Of a stretch of 64,000 bases of DNA, positions 1-12,700 are shown piece by piece. Each line of letters starts with the position of its first letter. Within the stretch, counting starts at the first letter, position 1. Source of the stretch: Zea mays. Taxonomy: Eukaryota > Streptophyta > Magnoliopsida > Poales > Poaceae. The position numbers were made by a program, and so were the translations under genes. Below the pieces are notes generated by a model. The model saw nothing but the letters and a program-made list of their open reading frames with translations. It did no database searches and was not told the origin of the DNA. Location: assembly GCF_902167145.1 (NCBI RefSeq), contig NC_050098.1:30374501-30438500 (forward strand), read 5' to 3'.

Positions 1-3000
1 TATTTTCTAAAGCATGTGTTGAATTAATTTATGAATTTGTGAATTATTGTTGTAATATTATGATGATGCGATTTGGCGATTCACGTGTATGATTTTAGAG
101 ATTTCGACGTATACGTATAGCCAAAATCGAACCCCGCGACAATATTTTAAATATGTGTATGATTTTGTAAATCTAAAAATGAACACGGTCACTATTCTCT
201 AACTCAGTGATTTTCATACTAGAAAATGTTTAGAGATTTGATTTCGCTTTTGTGTGTGGAACGATAATTATTAGTAGTATGTTAAGTATAAACTTATTTG
301 CATGAAGAAATAGAAGAAATCCTAAGCCACGTATTTTCGGCCGAATGAAAATATAGATTTTACTATTCACAATAAATGTATTCATAAGTATATCACTTAA
401 TTACGTAGAATAGTAAAATGCTCATTTATGTCATAATAACCATGAATAAGTTATTTAAAGTCCCATTAGTTATTTTACAATTAATTCTTAGTATATTAAG
501 GTTAGAAGAATTAAATAAACATTTTTATGCATATAACCGAAATAGTAGAAATTTTTAGGCACTCATGCTTTCCTAATAAAGAAATTGATAGTTATGCTGG
601 TAAATATAGGTTTCTTACTAAAGAATTAGATAATTTGGTTCTAACTTTAAAATGACCTTTTTGGTAGATATCATGTTTTTGATTTAATAAGGTTCATTAT
701 AGATGTTTAAGTATAGCCGTATTAAATAGGAACTTAAAAGAATATGTAGACCATATGTCTCTTAATAAAAATAGAAGATAAATATATGTCTAATTAATAG
801 ATTATTTATATTTTCTTAATTACAAGGTAACAGAGGTCATTGCTTTTATAAACTAAAATGATAGTTTATACATAATTTCAATTTTAATTATCTAGATCAT
901 TTGTTCCTACAATAGAATTAAAGATAATTAATATATTAATTATCCTTTATCATAATTTATTAAGTAAACCTATAGTCAATTTGTTCTTAACTAGGTTTAT
1001 GGCATGATTAATGATTTCATAGAATTTAGTGCACATTATATGCGAATCACTTAGTTTTTCCTAAAGGATAAAATAAAGTAATAGAAGTTTAAGTTCTTTT
1101 AAACTTAAAATGTTACTTTATATATTGACTCCGAATATAATAATATAGGCTATTTGTTTTCTAATAAAATTTAAAAGATAGTTATTCGTTCATTATCTTT
1201 TGCATGAAAATCCACTTAAGGGCCCATAACCTAGTTTTTCATAAAATAGGTGTTTAATAATAATGATTTTTTCATATTAGACCTATTTAGACTTATATCT
1301 TAATTTGTCCTAAGTGATTGGTTAACAATATTTATAATATGCTCCATAATGCTTCTAAAATTAATAACGTGATTAGTAGCCCGTTAACCTTAGATATATA
1401 ACATATATCTTCTCTAAAAGGTTAAAAAGGTTTAATATTGTTATAACGTGTTTTATCATCTTATAAACCCTTTATCTTAGACGTATCACATATGATGTTT
1501 TATAAAAGATTTAATTGGTGAACCTAATATTTGCATATTTTAATTAAGATATTTATAAGCTCATGTCTTGTTGTATAAAATATAGATCACACATTTTCGA
1601 AAAGAATACCTTTTTATTATAACCCGTGCGAGTAATGTTTTTGAAAAGCGAACACTCTCTTTTCGTTAGGCTTTCTTTTAACTTTACGTATGGTGAATGT
1701 TGTATGTTATTGATTGGTGTTTGTTCTTCTTGTTTGTTTGTGTGATATTCAGTGGTTGATCTAGTAGTTAAGAATCAAGATCTATTTCGATACGTGGAAG
1801 AACCCCAAGTTTTCAATAAGCAAGGCAAGTGGACTTCTCCCTCTGTATACTCTATTTGATCCCAAACAATACATTTAATAAAGTTTATTCTTTTGGATAT
1901 ATATGCATAACTTGATGGGTTACCTATTTAGATAACCTTTCCAACCTTATTCCTTGATCAAACCTGGGAATTATACTTTACCTTCGTAGCTATGCTATTG
2001 CTACAACTTAACTTTATGCAGTCACTCCCGCTTGTGATATTAATGTTCCAAAATGGTAAGTTTACATTATTGTTGTTAACCCAATGGTTAAACAAGATTA
2101 TTGCATCTTAATTGGAACATGGAGTGACCACCCGGGAAAACAGTGCAACCACGAGTGCTATCATGGCTCTGGCTTTGGTAATTAGCTTTATATGCTTAGT
2201 GCCTCGCAACCTTACCTGAAATATGGGCAAGAGGGGGAGCGGTAGGTGTTGACAGCCCACGTTAGCATGGGGACGTATTCTTGGCTAAGGTACCTCACCT
2301 AGGGGGCCACCACCATCGTCTTTAGAAACCTTAGCGGGTTGCTTCGTATTAAGTGTATTTTGTGAAAGCCTCATAGTGGATCCCTAGCCACTCACCTCGG
2401 AAGTGTTTATGGGTTTTGGCCGACCCAGGCTAGAGGGGATACACGGCTTGTGGGTAAAGTTGTACCACCTCTGCAGAGTGTAAAACTGATATATCAGCCG
2501 TGCTCACGGTTATGAGCAGCCTGGACTCCTCACATGATAATTGAACTTGAAGATGGAAATAAATCGAGATCCGATGATCTGCCAATGGTTTGCTTAAGTG
2601 GTTTCACTTAAGTGTTTTTGATATACTCTTATACCTTTGTTTAATGGGAATACTTGGGATTCACACTTATTAGTAAGACAGGTGTTGTTAATAAAATATT
2701 GACCAACTAAAATGCTTATTGCTCAACCTTAGCCTTACCTTGTTACCTTGCATTAGTTTTTCCCCCACTTGCTGAGCCCCGACCATAAGTGAGCTCACCC
2801 TTGCTTAATTTTGATCAGAAGTTGCAGATGAAGATATGATGCTGAACTCCATGGATGCTAGTCTAGTGATACCCCCGGTCATCTTCCTGTGGATGGATGT
2901 CCATGTTTCGCTGTACTTTGATGAATAAAGGTTAAGACATTATGTCTGTTCGAAGTGTAATATGTTAATAAAATCGTTATTTACGCTTTTATGCATTGTT

Positions 3001-3102
3001 CTTTTGATATATTACACTTGTGACGTCAACATATGTGTGGAAATAGATCCTGGCACACATATGCTATGCACCCGGCTCTGCCCTTTGGAGACGGGTGTGA
3101 CA
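1..3102 (+). repeat. 5' LTR of element A (partial)
   Basis: This AT-rich stretch matches 11172-14273 almost base for base. The mismatches I counted cluster at 21, 343-350, ~1493, 1846-1854 and ~1950-2310. It ends in TGTGACA immediately before the PBS. It contains no credible gene. The part around 2120-2530, with its GAGTGACCAC and CTGATATATCAG blocks, is shared with LTR D at 47790-48200, which shows the two LTR families are related. Confidence 0.92.
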
Positions 3103-4247
3103 GAAGTGGTATCAAAGCAATGTGACCGTAGGTCGCTAGATTAGTTTGAAATGGAAAGCCCAGTCAGTCTTTCAAAGCCTGATATATTTTCCTCCATAAA
3201 AACTTACTTTATATCATGACTCGTCTCTTTTATTTTCAACTCTACTTATCTGATTCTTCGTCTATCAGAAGATTCTAATGAGAAGCATTGCAAGATGATC
3301 AAGCTAGGATTGTGGAACTTGAAGCGAAGTTTGCCAGAAGAAACCTTTTCGAAGCTATCAACGATGCCCTATTCTCTGTCTTATTCCCACTCTGCAAGAA
3401 GTTTGCGTTATAGATCTCCTGGATCTATTACCATTCTTCTTGGTTAGGTTGATAGGATAGTTCTATAGTATTAAGATTTTCGACTAGATCGGTAATGGCG
3501 ATATTATATTATATTATAAGTGGTTTTCTAATCCCTAATATTGCTATATAACCCTTGACTCCTTATACTTTTGCTTTCCTTGCCATTGTATTGCCATCCT
3601 TAGGCAATATCTACCTTGATATATTAAACTTTTGTCTCTCTACTTTTCTCCTTGATAATGCTTTCTCCCTATTGAATTCGTATACTTTTGTTCTTGCCAT
3701 TGTATTGTCAACCTTGGACAATATCTACCTCGAGATATTGAACCCTTTGTCTCTCTACGTGATAATGCCCTTGTATTTTGTATCCTTAAAAAAATTCTCA
3801 TATCCTTGGTTGTACAATTTATCCTCGCTTCACCAGTTAGTGGTTATCTTATTTCACCCTTGGTCATTAACAATAATGTTTTGATCTTGTCTATCTCCTT
3901 GTTATTTTTGATCTGATTCCTTGATTTTATAATCTCTTTCTTATTCTTAACCTTGTCTCGCCTTTCAAAAAAAACTATAAGAAATTGTTTTCCTTGGGAA
4001 AGATTGCCTTTTGATTGAACAAATAACATTGAGTTATGTTGGGCCGTTATGTTTAAGTTCGTGTTAGTTATCTTTGTGACTATGTTTGATTTGCTTCTTT
4101 GAAATGATTGTTGGTGTATTGTGTGACTTTTGTCCACAATGGCATCAGTTAGCTAGGTAAAACCTTAGATAGATGGGTTTTCTCTGCTCTCTATAATCTG
4201 TCTTTACTCAACCCTTTCGTCCCTTCCATTCTTCCATACCCATACAG
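3103..4247 (+). other. Untranslated leader of element A, no gene seen
   Basis: About 1.1 kb of AT-rich, T-rich sequence lies between the PBS and the gag-like ORF. Short open frames here, such as a hydrophobic one at 3555-3884, have no recognisable domain and look like chance products of T-rich DNA. Confidence 0.6.
3107..3118 (+). other. Primer-binding site of element A
   Basis: TGGTATCAAAGC lies 4 bases inside the left LTR end. It differs by one base from the TGGTATCAGAGC PBS that pairs with the 3' end of plant initiator tRNA-Met. Confidence 0.85.
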
Positions 4248-5221
4248 ATGTCAGACCTTGGAATGTCAACTACAAGTGATATCACTAAATGCAAAGAATG
4301 TGGTGTGTTGGCAAGTCAAAACAACACTATAAATAAAACAGCGGATGAACAGACATTCAAGACACAAAAGGATGCACAACTAAACCAACAGACAAGTGAC
4401 CTTGTAACATGTTCTTGTTGTGAATACTATGGAATTCCTTGTCGCCAGATCAGTACGAACGAAAGTGAAACTACAAAACAGAAGAACCGGATTTTATTTT
4501 CTGGCATAAAAAGTCAATGGTCTTCCCAAGAACAACTAATAGCAAATGCACTGTCAGACGATGAATTGCTAGGTTTTCCAAAAAGGAAACATCACAAGGA
4601 TGCCCAGCTCCAAAAAGAAGCACATGAGTGTTACATTGATGGATGGACTATCACCTGCACACAGTTTCAGCCTCGTCGTCGCATCAGTTCCAAGAAACAA
4701 AAAGGGAAACATGGAAAAAGTCAAGAAATAACTTCAAGAAAAGCTTGCTATCAATGTGGACGTGAACATCATTACCTTCGTAACTGTCCTGAGAAGAGTT
4801 CACTACCGGATACCTCCGAGATAAAGCTATCTCAGTCTCTAGACATGGAATATGAACAAAAATGTACAGAAACTTCTATCAACATCGTGAAGGACAACAA
4901 AAGGAATAGGAAAATGTTTGGATACATGAGTAGTTCACCTCAACCACAAGCAAAAGCCCCAAAAAACATGGATACCCAAACAGAAAAAATCAAGCCAGAC
5001 TCAGCTATATGAGATACAGACACCCGGTCAACCCTCATCCCCTGTTGGTCAAGCAAAGTTGACTCGCAAAGAACTCAAAGCAAGAGGTGCTTGCTACTAC
5101 TGCAAAATGAAGGACATCTTATTCGCGAATGCCCCAAGAAGCGTCTAGACCGACTAGAGAAGAAAGCTGCCAAGCAAGACCCAAACAATAATCCAGAAGA
5201 CCAACCAGTTATAAGTACGAT
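4248..5221 (+). pseudogene. Gag-like zinc-knuckle protein of element A, split by solo LTR C
   Basis: The first open part, 4248-5012 (254 codons), is polar and lysine-rich. It has a CX2C pair near its start (CKECG), a cysteine cluster CSCCEYYGIPC, and a canonical CCHC zinc knuckle in CYQCGREHHYLRNC (about nt 4747-4788). Downstream, in shifted frames, a second knuckle is split between CYYC (~5090) and GHLIREC (~5107-5127). The coding trace is cut by solo LTR C at 5222 and resumes at 9580 with CSHCG and a TAA at 9630-9632. CCHC knuckles are typical of retroelement nucleocapsid and bind RNA, but I do not recognise the rest as a standard gypsy capsid, and no pol follows. It may be a diverged Gag or a captured zinc-finger gene. 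Frameshifts plus the insertion make it non-functional as a full protein. Confidence 0.6.
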
Positions 5222-8200
5222 TGTGGCGGAACTGCCCGAATTATTCCAACTTAAGTGCCCAAGTCCCGCCTTAGAGGCTAGACCACACTTAAATGGGAAT
5301 AATCCGTCAATCCCTCGGATCTAGTCCGACACGGCCACTGACAGGATCAAGTACCACAGTCTCACTCGATGGTGAGTCACAGAGCAAATACAATAAAGCA
5401 TAATACCATGCATGGAAGAGTATTAAATTATTACATCACCATTGTCACCATCGGAGTTTTCGCAAAAGTAACCATCATTGTTCTGAAATGCAGCGGAATA
5501 AACTAACGATAAATAAATGGAGAGATGGGGAAGCCTGTCCTATCACTCCTCATGCTCCTCCTCAGCCGAGGCAGGGTCCCACTCGACAGTCCAACCCGGT
5601 GGCAAGGTGGACGGCCAAGTCACTCCAGCAACCATATCCTCCAGAGAACCTGTAAAAAATTTTCCCACAAGCAAGGCTGAGTATACTAATACTCAGCTAG
5701 ACTTACCCGGTGTGAGGAGTCTATACTCCTCTACCTCTAGACATGCAGTTGTTTTGGCTGTGGGGTTTGGTTGCCAAAAGCACTAGCTGAATTTCTAAGT
5801 CAAGATTTTAATTTAGTCAAAGTTAAGTGTGACTCTCTTAAGGCTAAAAGTGTACTATCTATTCATACAAAGTAGCAAACATTTTAGCAATCAACATCTT
5901 ATATCATCTCCGCATCATTTCACTTGTTACTCAATGTAGCAGCATGGATCAAGCAGTCTCATTAGCTGCGAGAAGCAGACGATTCGAATCGAGTTTTTAT
6001 CCTTGCAAGGTAAACCTAAACACACGACATGTAGGGGCACTCCGTCCCCACACATATCAACCGTCCCCATCGATTCCCCGTCAGCAGAGAGGGGCTCACC
6101 GCCTTGGCGTACAATGCCTCACTGACCCCGATTGGCCGTCGTGCAGTGACCGCACTTGTACCCACCATAACCGGAATGGGAGACCTCGTCTCAGGTCGCG
6201 TGAGGAGGGCAATCTGCTGCCAGGTTCAATCAGGTACTAGGCTTACCGATTTACCATATTTCTCGGTATATGTTTAGTACGTTCAAACGCTTGACTCACG
6301 GTACCACACCTTAATCCTTATTCAAATTTCATCCCGTAGACAACCAATCCCCCATGGATTGTCGCCCACAAACCAACCTCAGTATGATATGAAGGTGGTT
6401 ACAATCAATGTCCTGACCTCGCGCGAGTGCTAGAAAAATCACTCGACTTCTACCGAGATCCCTAATTAAATAAGCAGCTACTCGACCTAGCATACTAGTA
6501 TTCATTTCAGAAGGATTCCTGGGATCATGCAACTAGGGTTTCAGTCAACTCCTACACTTAAGTGCACAGTACAAGCCTACAAACATTAAGTGCAGTAAAA
6601 TAGCATATATAAACGGTTATGCATAAAACCGGGGCTTGCCTTCAAAAGTAGTGGCAGGCAGGTCCTCAGGTGCAGGCTCTGGTGCTGGGTCGGGGGCAAC
6701 CTCCTGGGCGGCTCCTTGCTCCGGCACGAGGATGTACTCTCCGTCAGCAAGATTACAGTCTATCGAATGCAATGAACATGTATGTCATGATTATGCAAGA
6801 TTTAAGAACATTAAGTTAAAGAAACTAAGTTAAGAAGTAACTTAGGGTTTTCTTAGTCATGTGGGGCTTCTAGTGGTGTACATATATATAGATAGACTCT
6901 TTACCCTTTAGACTTAAGTTTGGCTTTAGGACTCATAGTGGAATTGGTAGGGTCTTGATACACTCTAGTGGACAGATTACAAGGTTTTGGGGAATCATTA
7001 ATTCACATTATTTATTTTCCTTTCTTAAATTTTCCATTTAGGGTTTCTAAGGTAGGTTTGAACTACAACAAGATTTTAATAATTTCCAAAAATTCTGTAA
7101 AAATTACAGTGGGTTGTCACTTGCCATTCTAGCTTGTTTTGGGAATATGAGGCTTAAAGTATAAAAACTAGGCTTTAAACAAAAATGACAAAAGTTATGC
7201 AAAATGGGCCTCTTTGCACTACACCTCTTAATTATGTGTAGGTTCTGTCCTAAAGGTTATTTTTACTGGCATCTCATGGTAATAATAGGTCTCTGTGCTA
7301 AAAATCACAGAAAATTAAGGGGTGGTTATTTAGTTATGATTTTCTCAAGTTTAGGGTCAAAAAGGCTCTTTCTACTACATTATTATTTGAAAAATGTCAA
7401 ACAGCAGATTTCATATTTTTTCTAAGTTTTCTTTAATAAAACAATAGTTATCCCAAGGGTGGGGGTGTTTTTACCTTGGGGTTATTTTTGTAGAATTTTT
7501 CTAAGTTTCCCTTGTTTTATTAAAATAAAAGAGATCTTGATCACTTTACACTAAAACAGGGTATGATGTATTTTTCTAGTGAACTATATGGAATAAGTGA
7601 CCTAACAAAAATAGAGGTCCCCTCTGGTTCAATATTTATGTTACTTTTCCTATTTTTCTTAAACTTAAGCATATTATGGAATAAGGGGTTAAAACTAACT
7701 TAATGTAATGGACAGAGGGGTTTAACATTTTTAAACAGGTTAGTAGGTGAATATAAACTTCTCCAAATTTTCCTAACCCTAGTCAAATAGCCCAACTATT
7801 TTTCTTACTATTATTTAGCCTTTGGCCAAAGTTAACATTAAATCAGAACTTTTAAGTTTTCCACAGCACCAAGGGGTTTTATATTTTTCCTAAATAGGGT
7901 ACATTATTTAGAGTCTGGCAAAATTAGTTTGACCAAATTTGGATAAACCAAACAGAAGTTATGGGTTTTTAAAGTTTCTGTTTGAATTTAAATCAGGTTT
8001 TAATTAAGTTTTCCTGGAAATACAGTTTGCGCCGAGGTCCCTAGGTTTAAAACAAATCAAACCTCACAGATCTACCCTCGCGGCACTATTCACTTGAGTC
8101 TCTGACCTTTCACTTAACCCCCTGGACTTCTCTCCCTCTCACCCGCAGTCCCTCTCTCAACCGAAACAGTAGTCGCGGGAAAGAAAAGGGTGGCGTGGCT

Positions 8201-9579
8201 TACCGGCGGCGAGGGAGGTCCGGCGAAGGGTGGGGTTGGCTCAGGGAGGGTCTGGCGATCACGTCGAGGTACGGCTCGTCGCTGGAGACGGCCGGAATCG
8301 CCCGGTCCACGTGTGCAGGCGGGCGGGCTCGTCGGCGACGTGTGCTCCGGCCTATCCACGGCGGCATAGTTCAATCCAAGGGCATAGGGAGCTTCGTGGA
8401 GGTCTAAGGAGTCTAACCGTGCAAGGAATTGAAGAGAGGTTCACTGTGTACCTCGGTCCACGGTTGCCGGCGGTCGGTTGAAGTCCGGTGACCTTGGGCC
8501 GGCCTCTCCGGCGAAGCAAACTCCGATTCCTCGCTCGGGGAGCTTCACGGAGACGTGCACAGTCTTCTCCGAGGGCTGGACGGGGTTGGGGATGGCTAGG
8601 CTGGCCGGTCTACGGTGGCAGGGGCTCGGGTGGCCGCGGGCACGTCGCGTATGGGCAAACGGCGGTGAACTGAGCTCCGGTGAGGCTTGAGCGCGTGCGG
8701 AGGGGTACGGCCAAGGCTCCTGGGCGTTTTATAGCCGCGGACGCGGACCAGGGCACCGGCTTGGCTCGGGCGCGGCGTGGGGCGTGCTCGGGCGTGCTCT
8801 GGCGCGGCAGACAGCGTCGAACACGTGGCTGTTTGTTTCTTCCAGTGTTCAAATGTCGCCAGAGGTCGCAAACGTGCGAATCTTTGCAAAAGTCCGGCGC
8901 AGACCTCTTCCTGGCACCTAGGGCTGTCACTCAACTGTGAGACGTCGGGGCAGATACGGCCTAGGGAGGGAGATCTTCGGGTGCCAAATCAGGTGTGCCA
9001 CACTGAGCACTTCGCGACAAAAGCCATGCCATGGCATGTCAAACGTCCGAGTCTCGAGCTCAACTTTTTCCAGTGGGTGCCCTAAGTGGTATTGCACATT
9101 TTTGGTATAGAACCCAAGTGGTTTTGGCGCCATTTTTAAATTGAACACGGTTGATCTTTGATTTAGGGCTAAAATGGGACTTAGAGGGAACTAGAGAGCT
9201 CTAGCTCTCTCTTCCACTTGGAGATTGGAAATGGGGTTTCCCCAGGGGCCTTTTTGCAATACCCCCCCCTAATTGATGGTTAAATGTTGCTTAGGGTTTG
9301 GGGTAAAAGTAACTCATGTTTTGCACATTTGCTCACTATCTTTCCCCCCTTCTCCATGGTTTTGGGAGCTAGGGTTTAAGAGAGGTCTAGGGTTCTTTCC
9401 CCCTCTCCCAAGGTGATAGTTGCACACAATTAGGGTAATGCCTTTGGTTATTCCCAACTCTTGGTAAAAACCTAGTTTCCAAAGCCCCTTATACTTTTGT
9501 TCCTTAAGTTCTTCCACATGTGATCATAGTCTTGAGTGCCAAGGTGTGCTCCAGCCAGGGTAACACCTGGGGTGTTACA
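5222..9579 (-). mobile_element. Element C: 4.36 kb solo LTR inserted in element A
   Basis: Read on the minus strand it begins TGTAACACCCCAGG (at 9579) and ends CCGCCACA (at 5222). It is flanked by a perfect 5 bp duplication, ACGAT, at 5217-5221 and 9580-9584. There is no second LTR and no interior, so this is a solo LTR left by recombination between two LTRs. Its last ~1.4 kb (5222-6640) is homologous in inverted orientation to the 3' part of LTR B (21190-21307 joined to 30295-31627), so C and B belong to related families; their U3 ends differ. The GC-rich block 8110-8930 holds several short overlapping open frames that I regard as chance. Confidence 0.92.
8727..8735 (-). promoter_or_regulatory. 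TATA box of solo LTR C
   Basis: On the minus strand the sequence reads GCTATAAAA in a GC-rich setting about 850 bp from the LTR start, the right place for a pol II promoter at the U3/R boundary. The LTR could therefore still fire leftward into element A's gag-like region. Confidence 0.6.
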
Positions 9580-9584
9580 ACGAT

Positions 9585-9755
9585 GATGAAGATCGCTTGA
9601 TTTGTAGTCATTGCGGAGCGAAGAAACAGTAAGTTCCTTAAGTTTAGAAGAGTTCAATGTGAACCAAGAACCTACGAGTAACCTTATATCACCATTGTTT
9701 TCTTGCTAGCCTTCCCTAATCTCGAGGACGAGATTCTTTTTAAGGGGGTAGATTT
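9585..9755 (+). other. 3' end of element A interior with polypurine tract
   Basis: After solo LTR C the gag-like reading resumes (CSHCG, stop TAA at 9630-9632). A conserved block, CGAGGACGAGATTC, leads into the purine tract AAGGGGGTAG (9742-9751), five bases before the right LTR at 9756. The same block and purine tract stand before LTR B at 16404-16430, so A and B share the primer for plus-strand DNA synthesis. Confidence 0.8.
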
Positions 9756-12700
9756 TGTAACACCCTAAATCTATCAAATGAAAGCAATTCAATTGATATA
9801 TTAATTTTCAATAGAAAGGAAAATATTTATGTTTTCAAATAAGGAAACATTGATATAAATGAATTGAACAATTTCTTGATTAGATAAAACTTTACCAAGT
9901 GTTAGATGCATTCATGTCAAGACATAAATTTTGTTTGATGTATCCAATTTGTGGATTTATGTTGGTGTGAAAATCTTATTTTAGAAAAATATAATGAGTT
10001 GCTAAATTTTTTTTTGTGAAATATGTATTTTGATATGTTAACAATATTCTTTATTTATTTGAATTTTTGGAATATATATATATATATATTCTGATTTCAA
10101 AAGAGATTTGAGAAAAAACAAAACAAAAAAAGAGAGAAAGCATGCTCGGCTTGCATGGCCTCCTCGACCATGCGAAGCAGGTAGCATATCCCATCTCTCC
10201 TTTGGATGACGTTTGGACCCATTCCTCTCTCCTTGACTCTATGGATGGTGGGTCCCACTAGGCAGCAGCATCACCACGCCATTTTGTTTTTGCTCGCACC
10301 AGACGCTGCCGCTTCAACGGACTCAGCCCAGTTCATCTCTCTGCCGCCTCGCCTCCACTGCTATGTAGTAAATGCCATGTCGTCGTCGTGACCGCTCGAT
10401 TCTCCTCCCCGCTGCCCAACTTCTTCCCAGCCGCACCTCTCGCACAAACGCCGCCGTAGGCCGCTCGTTGCTTGCCCACACCTGCGACTGCTCGTGCTCT
10501 CGGATATAATAGCGTCGCACCACCCAGCTGAAACGCGCCACCGTTTCCCCTTCCTCCACTCGTGGCGACTGTTTCTTCTTCCCACTCGCGGCAACCATTA
10601 ATGGCCATGACCGGCAGTTTCTCGTCTCCCAGACCTCTTCCCTGCTCGCCCGCTCATGCCCTTCCCCTATTGACAGTACCGCCATCGCACTGACTATTTC
10701 CCTTCCTCCCATTAACTCTAGCAGTTTCAATCTTACACCATGCAGCCATCAATGGCGTGTAACGTAGAGATTATAGAGCATTCAAGCGTGCACTAACTCG
10801 TCCTCTTCTCACTGGCGTCCATTACAATCTCCCTCGCCCTATAAAAACTGCATCACCAGATCGTGCTCGTGCCCATCCGCCCGCCTGGCAGCTCTTCCTC
10901 TACGCCTCTCTGGCTCTAGCCGCGCAGTCGCTGTACTCGTGTGGGAAGCCCCCTGCTCTCCCCGTCACTAGAGTTAGCATCCCACGGCCTTGCCGATCTC
11001 CCGTCCCCTACTGTATCGTCCCCCCAGCCGGAGCTTCGTCCGAACGCTCACCGACGATCGCGCCGTTCCCTGCCCGTCGAACCCCCTGTCCTGGCCCGCT
11101 CCCTGCTCGTCGACGTTCATCCCTGCACATGAACGAAAACACAAGGTTGAAGACAAACCAAAACATTACTTTATTTTCTAAAGCATGTGTTAAATTAATT
11201 TATGAATTTGTGAATTATTGTTGTAATATTATGATGATGCGATTTGGCGATTCACGTGTATGATTTTAGAGATTTCGACGTATACGTATAGCCAAAATCG
11301 AACCCCGCGACAATATTTTAAATATGTGTATGATTTTGTAAATCTAAAAATGAACACGGTCACTATTCTCTAACTCAGTGATTTTCATACTAGAAAATGT
11401 TTAGAGATTTGATTTCGCTTTTGTGTGTGGAACGATAATTATTAGTAGTATGTTAAGTATAAACTTATTTGCATGAAGAAATAGAAGAAATCCTAAGCCA
11501 CGTATTTTCGGTCGAATAAAAATATAGATTTTACTATTCACAATAAATGTATTCATAAGTATATCACTTAATTACGTAGAATAGTAAAATGCTCATTTAT
11601 GTCATAATAACCATGAATAAGTTATTTAAAGTCCCATTAGTTATTTTACAATTAATTCTTAGTATATTAAGGTTAGAAGAATTAAATAAACATTTTTATG
11701 CATATAACCGAAATAGTAGAAATTTTTAGGCACTCATGCTTTCCTAATAAAGAAATTGATAGTTATGCTGGTAAATATAGGTTTCTTACTAAAGAATTAG
11801 ATAATTTGGTTCTAACTTTAAAATGACCTTTTTGGTAGATATCATGTTTTTGATTTAATAAGGTTCATTATAGATGTTTAAGTATAGCCGTATTAAATAG
11901 GAACTTAAAAGAATATGTAGACCATATGTCTCTTAATAAAAATAGAAGATAAATATATGTCTAATTAATAGATTATTTATATTTTCTTAATTACAAGGTA
12001 ACAGAGGTCATTGCTTTTATAAACTAAAATGATAGTTTATACATAATTTCAATTTTAATTATCTAGATCATTTGTTCCTACAATAGAATTAAAGATAATT
12101 AATATATTAATTATCCTTTATCATAATTTATTAAGTAAACCTATAGTCAATTTGTTCTTAACTAGGTTTATGGCATGATTAATGATTTCATAGAATTTAG
12201 TGCACATTATATGCGAATCACTTAGTTTTTCCTAAAGGATAAAATAAAGTAATAGAAGTTTAAGTTCTTTTAAACTTAAAATGTTACTTTATATATTGAC
12301 TCCGAATATAATAATATAGGCTATTTGTTTTCTAATAAAATTTAAAAGATAGTTATTCGTTCATTATCTTTTGCATGAAAATCCACTTAAGGGCCCATAA
12401 CCTAGTTTTTCATAAAATAGGTGTTTAATAATAATGATTTTTTCATATTAGACCTATTTAGACTTATATCTTAATTTGTCCTAAGTGATTGGTTAACAAT
12501 ATTTATAATATGCTCCATAATGCTTCTAAAATTAATAACGTGATTAGTAGCCCGTTAACCTTAGATATATAACATATATCTTCTCTAAAAGGTTAAAAAG
12601 GTTTAATATTGTTATAACGTGTTTTATCATCTTATAAACCCTTTATCTTAGACGTATCACATATGACGTTTTATAAAAGATTTAATTGGTGAACCTAATA

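Noticed and set aside
3555..3884. Hydrophobic 109-codon protein in element A's leader
   Set aside because: The T-rich DNA makes Leu/Phe/Ile codons by chance; it has internal near-repeats of the same T-rich phrase and no start context or homology.
8110..9150. Cluster of short arginine/glycine-rich frames
   Set aside because: They are inside solo LTR C around its promoter, on both strands, without conserved motifs.
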